From NCBI RefSeq assembly GCF_039769985.1, contig NZ_JBDNCH010000002.1, forward strand, positions 2,294,001 to 2,358,000: DNA of 64,000 nt, given 5' to 3'. This DNA comes from Ponticoccus litoralis (GTDB lineage: Bacteria; Pseudomonadota; Alphaproteobacteria; Rhodobacterales; Rhodobacteraceae). Below, piece after piece: positions 56,978 through 64,000 of the stretch. The notes under the pieces are model-generated. The model had not been told where the DNA came from. It saw only the letters and a program-made list of their open reading frames with translations, and did no database searches. How positions within the stretch are numbered: position 1 is the first letter of the stretch; each line of letters opens with the position of its first letter. The position numbers and the translations under genes were made by a program.

Positions 56978-58513
56978 ATGCCCAGCATCCGCTTTACCCG
57001 TCGCCAGTCGCTGCTTGGCGGCGCCGCCCTTGGCGTCACGCTTGCCGCGCCGTCGCTGTCGCGCGCCCAGTCGCGTCCCCTGATCACCCATGGCGTCATG
57101 TCCGGCGACGTCGCCCATGACGGCGCCGTCATCTGGGCCCGTGCCGACCGCGAGGCCAAGATGCTGGTGGAATGGTCCACCACCGAAGCCATGACCGAGG
57201 CGCGCGCCGTCCCGGCGCTGGCGGTCGGCACACCCACCGATTTCAGCGGCAAGCTGGCGCTGGAGGGGCTGCCCTCGGATCAGGACATCTTCTACCGCGT
57301 CACCATGACCGATCTGGCCGACGGTACCGCCTCCGAGCCGGTGCAGGGCCAGTTCCGCACCGCGCCCATGGGCAATCGCGACATCAGCTTCGTCTGGTCG
57401 GGCGACACCGCCGGTCAGGGCTGGGGCATCGACGAGGATCGCGGCGGCATGACCACCTATGGCACCATGCTGCGCCACGCGCCGGACTTCTTCCTGCATT
57501 CGGGCGACACGGTCTATGCCGACGGCCCGCTGAAGGAAGAGGTCGAGCTGGCCGACGGCACGCTGTGGAAGAACGTCATGACCGACGCCAAGCGCAAGGT
57601 CGCCGAGACGCTGGACGAGTTCCGCGGCCAGCACCTGTACAACTACATGGACCGCAACGTGCGGGCCTTCAACGCCGCCGTGCCGATGATCGCCCAGTGG
57701 GACGACCACGAGGTCACCAACAACTGGTACCCGAACGAGATGCTGACCGCCGACGACCGCTATACGGTCAAGTCGATGCAGACGCTGTCGTCCCGGGCCG
57801 CGCGCGCCTTCCACGAGATGATGCCGACGCGCCAGACGCTGGCAGAGCCGATGCGGGTCTATCGCAAGGTGTCCTACGGGCCGCTCCTGGACATCTTCGT
57901 CATCGACATGCGCAGCTACCGTGGCGACAACACCACCAATACCGAGGCCGAGGGCACGCCCTTCATCGGCCCCGAGCAGCTGGCCTGGCTGAAGCGCGAG
58001 ATGATCAATTCGACCGCCACCTGGAAGGTGATCGCTGCCGACATGCCGATCGGCATGATGGTCCGCGACGGCGCCGAGGCGATGGAGAACGGCGCCAATG
58101 GCGACGGCCCGGTGCTGGGCCGCGAGAAGGACATCGCCGCCGTGCTGTCCTTCATCAAGACGGCGGGCATCCTCAACACCGTCTGGCTGACGGCGGACGT
58201 GCATTACACCGCCGCGCATCACTACTCGCCCGAGCGCGCGGTTTTCCAGGAGTTCGAGCCCTTCTGGGAATTCGTTTCCGGCCCGCTGCATGCCGGGACC
58301 TTCGGCCCTTCGGATTATGACAACACCTTCGGCCCCGAGGTGCGCTATGCCAAGCACCCCGAAGAGGGGCAGGCCAACCTGCCGCCCTCGGACGGGCTGC
58401 AGTTCTTCGGCAAGGTGGACATCTCTGCCGACACCGGCGTGATGACCGTGCGCCTGATGGACAGCGCCGACAGCGAGCTGTGGTCGGTGGAGCTGGAGCC
58501 CAAGCGGGCGTAA
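56978..58513 (+). CDS. phoD: Alkaline phosphatase D family protein PhoD
   Basis: A 511-residue exported phosphodiesterase/phosphomonoesterase. The N-terminus FTRRQSLLGGAALGVTLAAP is a twin-arginine signal. The PhoD metal motifs follow: VWSGDTAGQGWGID, FFLHSGDTVYADGP, IAQWDDHEVTNNWYPNE, FVIDMRSYRGDN and VWLTADVHYTAAHHYSPERA. It would scavenge phosphate from esters in the periplasm, usually using Ca and Fe. The ATG at 56978 has AGCAAGGAGG upstream; the earlier open frame is not supported. A hairpin GACCCGC-(loop)-GCGGGTC (56913-56936) lies in the leader. Confidence 0.93.
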   Translation: MPSIRFTRRQSLLGGAALGVTLAAPSLSRAQSRPLITHGVMSGDVAHDGAVIWARADREAKMLVEWSTTEAMTEARAVPALAVGTPTDFSGKLALEGLPSDQDIFYRVTMTDLADGTASEPVQGQFRTAPMGNRDISFVWSGDTAGQGWGIDEDRGGMTTYGTMLRHAPDFFLHSGDTVYADGPLKEEVELADGTLWKNVMTDAKRKVAETLDEFRGQHLYNYMDRNVRAFNAAVPMIAQWDDHEVTNNWYPNEMLTADDRYTVKSMQTLSSRAARAFHEMMPTRQTLAEPMRVYRKVSYGPLLDIFVIDMRSYRGDNTTNTEAEGTPFIGPEQLAWLKREMINSTATWKVIAADMPIGMMVRDGAEAMENGANGDGPVLGREKDIAAVLSFIKTAGILNTVWLTADVHYTAAHHYSPERAVFQEFEPFWEFVSGPLHAGTFGPSDYDNTFGPEVRYAKHPEEGQANLPPSDGLQFFGKVDISADTGVMTVRLMDSADSELWSVELEPKRA

Positions 58514-59030
58514 GGCCGGACACAACAGGATCGCGGGCCGCGCCGCCCGCGATCCATCCATGTGCGGCAGGACGGTGGAAAGCCGCGCCGTGGTCCGGCG
58601 ATCCCTGCCTTCAGCATGGCAGGTTATCCCGACCGGCTATCGCCGCCGGTTACCCCGGCCGGATCCCTGTGAGCGCCGTCAGGGTGCGCTTGCATCGGCC
58701 CAATCGCCGGGCTCCGGGACGGCCCGGCGATGCGCGGCGGCTTCGCCGTGAGGAAGCGCCGGTGGTGGATCGCAGCCGGACCGCGATGTGCGGGTCTCCT
58801 TCGCGGTTTTCAGCCTCTCTTCGCCTTTGGACGCAGCATCGCGCGGGCCATCGCAAGACGGCCCATCGCTGCGCCATCGCCGCTGCGCCCCCGCTCTGTC
58901 CGGTCAGATGTCGCTTTTTTGGGTAAAACGACCCGGGTTCTTGTGGACAAACGGTGGATTTGCGGCACCCTTCAGGGATGCACCCCGACAGACGGGCGCA
59001 CTCCAAGAACGAGAAAAACAGAGAGGGCAC
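58514..59030. other. Gene-free interval between phoD and the symporter gene
   Basis: Roughly 517 bases. No frame has a credible ribosome-binding site or family motif. I looked for a glycine riboswitch before the symporter gene and found none. An AT-poor promoter region is likely near 58910-58990 (TTTTTTGGGTAAAACG...). Confidence 0.55.
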
Positions 59031-60465
59031 ATGTCTTTCATCGAATCTTTCTTCGGTCTGATCGGAGACCTCACATGGGGCTGGGCGCTGATCCCCTTCC
59101 TCGTGATCTTCGGCTGCTTCCTGACCATCGCCACGAACTTCGTTCAGTTCCGGTACTTCAAGCGGATGTTCCGCGTCCTGAAGGGCGACAACCAGTCTTC
59201 GGACCCGAACACCATCTCGGCACGCGAGGCGCTGTTCGTGTCGGTCGGCGGGCGCGTCGGCGGCGGCAATATCGCGGGGGTCGCGGTGGCGATCACGCTG
59301 GGCGGTCCGGGCGCGGTCTTCTGGATGTGGGCCATCGCGCTGGTCGGCATGGCCACCAGCCTTGTCGAATGCACGCTGGCGCAGGCCTACAAGCGCCGCC
59401 AGCCGGACGGGTCGTTCCGCGGCGGTCCGGCGCGGATGATCATCCACGGCCTCGGCAAGGACTACAAATGGCTTGCGGTGATCTACGCGATCTGCCTGAT
59501 CGCCGCCTTCGGCATCGGCTTTCCGGCCTTCCGAGGGCAATACCGTGGCGGGCGCCGCAGAGAACGCCTTTGGCCTGAACCGCTGGATCACCGGCATCGT
59601 CCTGACCGCGGGCACCGGCTGGATCGTCTTCGGCGGGATGCACCGGATCGCCAAGGCCTCGGACATCATCGTCCCGATCATGGCCTTCGGCTACATCGCC
59701 ATGGCACTGGTCGTGATCGTGATCAATATCCTCCAGGTCCCCGGCGTGCTGATCGATATCGTCGCGAACGCCTTCGGCTTCCGGGAAGCGGTCGGCGGCG
59801 GCATGGGGGCGGCCATCGCGCAGGGCCTGCGCCGCGGCCTGTTCTCGAACGAGGCGGGTCTGGGCTCTGCGCCCAACGTCGCCGCCACGGCGGACGTGCG
59901 GCACCCGATCAGCCAGGGCATCACGCAGAGCTTTTCGGTCTTCATCGACACGATCGTCATCTGCACCTGTACCGCGCTGATGATCCTTCTGGGGGACGTC
60001 TACGTGCCGGGTGCCGAGATCGACGGCGTGGTGCTGACGCAGGACAGCCTGGCCTCGCACCTTGGCACATGGACCAGCTACTTCCTGACCATCGCGGTGC
60101 TGCTCTTTGCCTTCTCGTCGATCATCTACAACTACTACCTCGGCGACAACGCCCTGACGGTGCTGACGAAGAACCCGCAGGCCTCGCTGGTCTTCAAGCT
60201 GATCCTGATGGCCATCGTCTTCGTCGGCGCGGTGGCGCCGGGCGCGACGGCGATCTTCTTCTTCTCGGACCCGATGATGGGCGTGCTGGCGCTGGTTAAC
60301 CTGCTGGCGCTGATGATGCTCTTCCCGATCCTGCGCCGCATCCTGCGCGATTTCGACGAGCAGAGGGCGGCGGGCGTGCACCGTCCACGCTTCGACCCGA
60401 CGAAGTTCCCGGATCTGGATCTGGACCACAGCGCCTGGGATCACCGCGAGGCGGCGCCCGAGTAA
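59031..60465 (+). CDS. Alanine/glycine:cation symporter, AGCS family (frame break at 59531)
   Basis: A 477-residue transporter with about 11 membrane segments, importing alanine or glycine with sodium. Family motifs: FVQFRYFKRMFRVLKG, SVGGRVGGGNIAGVAVAITLGGPGAVFWMW, RGLFSNEAGLGSAPNVAATA and YYLGDNALTVL. As written the frame breaks at CCGAGG (59531-59536); CCAGG restores FGIGFPAFQGNTVAGAAENAFG. The ATG at 59031 is preceded by GAGAGGGCAC. It is followed by a strong terminator. Confidence 0.92.
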
Positions 60466-60483
60466 GGCCATGAAGGGATAAAA

Positions 60484-60520
60484 GCCGAAAGGGCCGCGCC
60501 AGTCGCGCGGCCCTTTTTCG
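60484..60520 (+). terminator. Intrinsic terminator after the symporter gene
   Basis: CCGAAAGGGCCGCGC-CAGTC-GCGCGGCCCTTTTTCGG: a perfect long stem with a five-T run inside its right arm. It begins 19 bases after the stop codon. Confidence 0.9.
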
Positions 60521-60681
60521 GTTCTGCGCCCCGGTCCGGCGGGGTTTCCGGGCCTTGTGGCGGGCCCCCGGGGGATGACTGAAAAGCAGGATGCCAGCCC
60601 ACCGGCATGGCACCATGGCGGCGCGGCGCAGGGGCGCCGCCCCCGGGCGACGCGCGCAGCGCTCCGCAACCCGCCCGGACG

Positions 60682-61372
60682 TCAGTCCCGGACGGTCAGG
60701 ATCTCGTCCAGCGGCTTCTTCAGGGTCGCGGCCCGGGGCACGGTGGCGCCCGGCGCGGTGTGGCCAACGGCGAGGATCATCACCGGCTTCTCGGCCTCTG
60801 GCCGGTCCAGCACTGCGTTCAGGAAGCGCATGGGGTTCGGCGTGTGGGTCAGGCTGGACAGCCCCGCCTCGTGCAGGGCGGCGATCAGGAAGCCGGTGGC
60901 GATGCCCACGCTTTCGGGCACGTAGTAATGCTTGTAGCGCGTGCCGTCCGCGAACTGCCCGTAGCGCTGGGCGAAGATCACGATCAGCCAGGGCGCCTCT
61001 TCGAGGTGCGGCTTGGCCGGTCCGGTGCCGATGGGCTCCAGCGCCTTCAGCCAGGCGTCGCCCGCCGCGCCCTCGTAGAAGCGGGCCTCTTCTTCCTCGG
61101 CGCCGGCGCGGATCCGCGCCTTCAGCGCGGGGTCGGACACCGCGACGAAGTGCCGGGGCTGGTGGTTGGCGCCCGAGGGCGCGTTGCCCGCCGCCCGGAT
61201 GCAGGCCTCTATCGCGGCGCGGGGCACCGGCCGCCTGTCGAAATCGCGCACCGTGCGGCGGTCCGCCATCCGGTCGCGAAACCCCTCGGCGCCCGCCAGC
61301 ACGCGGCTCGTCCGGCCAGTCGCCGCGCGATGCCAGCGGCACCGCCCGGTACGTCAGCTCCTTGCGATCCAC
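60682..61372 (-). CDS. Nitroreductase-family protein (frame break at 61305)
   Basis: A 229-residue FMN-dependent oxidoreductase. Visible motifs: DRRTVRDFDRRPVPRAAIEACIRAAGNAPSG (FMN-phosphate Arg and Ser), GANHQPRHFVAVSD, ESVGIATGFLIAALHEAGL and PVMILAVGHTAPGATVP. The substrate is unknown. As written the frame breaks at GGCTC (61305-61309, plus strand); GGCC gives RGDWPDGRVLAGAEGF. The GTG start at 61372 has a GAGGAGGAG ribosome-binding site. It is divergent from pnp. Confidence 0.87.
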
Positions 61373-61605
61373 CTTGACTCCTCCTCTGTACCGGGGCCGT
61401 TTTTCGGCCTGCCCGGCCTCGGCTGTCAATCGCCCTTGCCGCGACAAGTCTTCCCAAGAGGTCGAAATATGTGTATGGCGCCCCCATCTGAGACGTGACG
61501 CCATGGCCCCGGCGCATGACATGATGAAAGGGGTCGGCGGCAATGGGGCCGTCATCGAAACGGAGGACCCGGCAGGGGTCGGGAGTGCCTCCAAGAGGAT
61601 ATCTG

Positions 61606-63747
61606 ATGTTCAAAGAAGTGAAAAAGACACTCCAGTGGGGCGAAGAGACGCTGACGCTGGAAACGGGCAAGATCGCCCGTCAGGCCGACGGCACCGTCAT
61701 CGCCACGCTGGGCGAGACCTCCGTCATGGCCAACGTGACTTTCGCGAAACAGCAGAAAGAAGGCCAGGACTTCTTCCCGCTGACCGTCCATTACCAGGAA
61801 AAATACTACGCCGCGGGCAAGGTGCCCGGCGGCTTCTTCAAGCGCGAGGCCCGTCCGACCGAGAAGGAAACGCTGACCGCGCGCCTGATCGACCGTCCGA
61901 TCCGCCCGCTCTTCGTCCCCGGCTTCAAGAACGAAGTTCTGGTGATGTGCACCGTCCTGTCGCATGACCTCGTCAACGATCCCGACATCGTCGCGATGAT
62001 CGCGGCCTCGGCGGCGCTGACCATTTCCGGCGCGCCCTTCATGGGCCCGATCGCCGGTGCGCGCGTCGGCTTCGAGGATGGCGAATACGTGCTGAACCCG
62101 ACCGTCGACGACATGCAGGGGCTGCGCAACAACCCCGAGCAGCGTCTCGACCTCGTCGTGGCCGGCACCAAGGACGCCGTCATGATGGTGGAATCGGAAG
62201 CCTACGAGCTGACCGAGGACGAGATGCTGGGCGCGGTGATGTTCGCGCACGAGCAGATCCAGCCGGTGATCGACACGATCATCGAACTGGCCGAAGAAGC
62301 CGCGAAAGAGCCCTTCGACTTCACCCCCGGATTACTCGGCGCTCTACGAGGCCGTGAAGGCCGCGGGCGAAGCCAAGATGAAGGCCGCCTACGCGATCAC
62401 CGACAAGCAGGAACGCGTTGCCGCCGTCTCTGCCGCCAAGGAAGAGATCAAGGCCACGCTTTCGGAAGAGCAGCTTGAGGATGCGAACCTCGGTTCCGCC
62501 CTGAAGAAGCTGGAATCGGTGGTGCTGCGCTCTGACGTGGTGAAGAACAAGCGCCGCATCGACGTACCGCGCGCTGGATCAGGTCCGCCCGATCGTCTGC
62601 GAAACCGGCCTCCTGCCGCGCACGCATGGCTCGGCGCTGTTCACCCGTGGCGAGACGCAGGGTCTGGTCGTGACCACGCTGGGCACCGGCGACGACGAAC
62701 AGTTCATCGACGCGCTGCACGGCAACTTCAAATCCAACTTCATGCTGCATTACAACTTCCCGCCCTATTCGGTCGGCGAAGTGGGTCGCGTGGGGTCCCC
62801 GGGCCGTCGCGAGATCGGCCACGGCAAGCTGGCATGGCGCGCCCTGCAGGCGGTTCTGCCGGCCTCGACCGATTTCCCCTACACCATCCGTCTGGTCTCC
62901 GAGATCACCGAATCCAACGGCTCTTCGTCGATGGCATCCGTCTGCGGCGGCTCGCTGTCGATGATGGACGCGGGCGTTCCGCTGAAGGCGGCGGTGGCCG
63001 GTGTGGCCATGGGTCTGGTGCTGGAAGACGACGGTGACTACGCGGTCCTGACCGACATCCTCGGCGACGAGGATCACCTCGGCGACATGGACTTCAAGGT
63101 CGCGGGCACCGCAGAGGGCATCACCTCGCTGCAGATGGACATCAAGGTCGCGGGCATCACCCCCGAGATCATGAAGACCGCCCTCGCCCAGTGCCAAGGA
63201 AGGCCGGATGCACATCCTTGGCGAGATGGACAAGGCCCTGTCGTCCGCCGGTGAGTTCAGCCAGCACGCGCCGCGCATCGAGACCATGCAGGTGCCGACC
63301 GACAAGATCCGCGAAGTGATCGGCTCGGGCGGCAAGGTGATCCGCGAGATCGTCGAGGTTTCGGGTGCCAAGGTCGACATCAACGACGACGGCATCATCA
63401 AGATCGCCTCGCCGGACGGCGAGTCCATCAAGAAGGCCTACGACATGATCTATTCGATCGTGGCAGAGCCGGAAGAGGGTCAGGTCTACAAGGGCAAGGT
63501 CGTGAAGATCGTCGACTTCGGCGCCTTCGTGAACTTCTTCGGCAAGCGTGACGGCCTCGTGCACGTTTCCCAGATCGAGAACCGCCGCCTGAACCATCCC
63601 TCGGACGTGCTGAAGGAAGGTCAGGAAGTCTACGTGAAGCTTCTGGGCTTCGACGACCGTGGCAAGGTGCGCCTTGCGATGAAGATGGTCGATCAGGAGA
63701 CCGGCAAGGAACTGGAAAAAGAGGCGAAGGAAGAGTCCGCCGAGTAA
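61606..63747 (+). CDS. pnp: Polyribonucleotide nucleotidyltransferase (PNPase), three frame breaks
   Basis: A 712-residue exoribonuclease that degrades RNA 3' to 5' with phosphate. It has two RNase PH domains (VIATLGETSVMANVTFAKQ and DRPIRPLFVPGFKNEV in the first; SVCGGSLSMMDAGVPLKAAVA, catalytic Asp, in the second), then KH (VPTDKIREVIGSGGKVIREI) and S1 (VYKGKVVKIVDFGAFVNFF) domains. As written there are three one-base insertions: at a C run near 62323-62330, at GTACC 62564-62568 (GGCC gives RRIDGRALDQVRP) and at CCAGTG 63188-63193 (CCAGG gives ALAQAKEGRMHIL). Removing them gives one frame of normal length. The ATG at 61606 has AAGAGGATATCTG. An rpsO gene is not upstream. Confidence 0.93.
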
Positions 63748-63779
63748 TCGGTGGGCGCCAAGCCTTGAAAAGATCGAAA

Positions 63780-63807
63780 CGCCCCGCAGGAGACTGCGGG
63801 GCGTTTT
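63780..63807 (+). terminator. Intrinsic terminator after pnp
   Basis: CGCCCCGCA-GGAGAC-TGCGGGGCG followed by TTTTCTT. The stem has nine pairs and stands 32 bases after the stop. The remaining 190 bases to the window end contain no supported gene. Confidence 0.9.
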
Positions 63808-64000
63808 CTTGTCGGATGGCCGGGGTGCAGGCGGCGGTGCGCGATTCGTGACGCAGCGTCAGTGCCCGGGGCGCGCTTGACGATATTTTTACCGATTGCG
63901 GCCCAGGGTGAGCCTGTGTGAAGGCGGCACATTGGTTGCGACCCCTTCGAACACTCACGGGATGCACGGCAAGGGCCCCGGCAATCCAGCCAGGGCCCGA

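Noticed and set aside
58840..59030. Glycine riboswitch before the alanine/glycine symporter
   Set aside because: I looked for the conserved aptamer core and found no match on the plus strand.

Overview
The window looks like chromosomal DNA of a marine Rhodobacterales alphaproteobacterium (Roseobacter group). The DNA is GC-rich and tightly packed. Gene orders and elements typical of that group are present: irr/fabA/fabB/fabI, phoH/ybeY/corC/lnt/metK, a SAM/SAH-type riboswitch before metK, a DddP-like M24 enzyme and BadF-type kinase/nagA. No rRNA, CRISPR array, transposase or phage gene was found. Two tRNA genes are present (Leu-UAA, Arg-CCU).

Layout. 1-7.8 kb: DUF1194 protein (cut by the window edge), MarR regulator, sdhE, an aminotransferase, YHS protein, suhB, GFA-like protein, rhomboid protease. 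8-12.6 kb: putA with a divergent Lrp-type regulator, then a TPR protein. 12.8-15.1 kb: tRNA-Leu and an amino-sugar kinase/nagA pair. 15.3-19.8 kb: irr, then unsaturated fatty acid genes fabA, fabB and fabI, with two unrelated small genes between fabA and fabB. 20-25.9 kb: lipoproteins, an FAD/NAD reductase, DedA, miaB, and an OmpA-type protein followed by a lipoprotein sharing its N-terminal motif. 26-33.4 kb: phoH, ybeY, corC, lnt, riboswitch, metK, a ClpP-like periplasmic protein, trmB. 33.7-38.1 kb: class II-like aroA, cmk, ycaQ-like gene, GntR-type LacI regulator. 38.3-46.7 kb: tRNA-Arg, then a response regulator/hybrid kinase pair divergent from a phosphonate-family ABC transporter plus HAD phosphatase. 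47.2-47.6 kb: a guanidine-II riboswitch and guanidinium exporter. 48.1-53.7 kb: LysR regulator, DddP-like enzyme and a betaine-type ABC transporter. 54.5-64 kb: a membrane-anchored winged-helix protein, small secreted proteins, PhoD phosphatase, an alanine/glycine symporter, nitroreductase and pnp.

Two window-wide patterns stand out. First, a dispersed intergenic repeat (core GAGGTATTT...GACCAAAGAAG) occurs in ten copies at eight places. Second, 16 genes that should be intact, including essential ones such as pnp (three breaks), trmB and ybeY, carry frame breaks: 21 in all. At 17 of these, undoing a one-base length change restores a GGCC or a CCWGG site and the expected protein. This looks like a base-calling artefact at modified sites. 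Where a gene is affected, the coordinates given are for the whole restored gene and the break is stated. Start codons were chosen from ribosome-binding sites, overlaps and family length.
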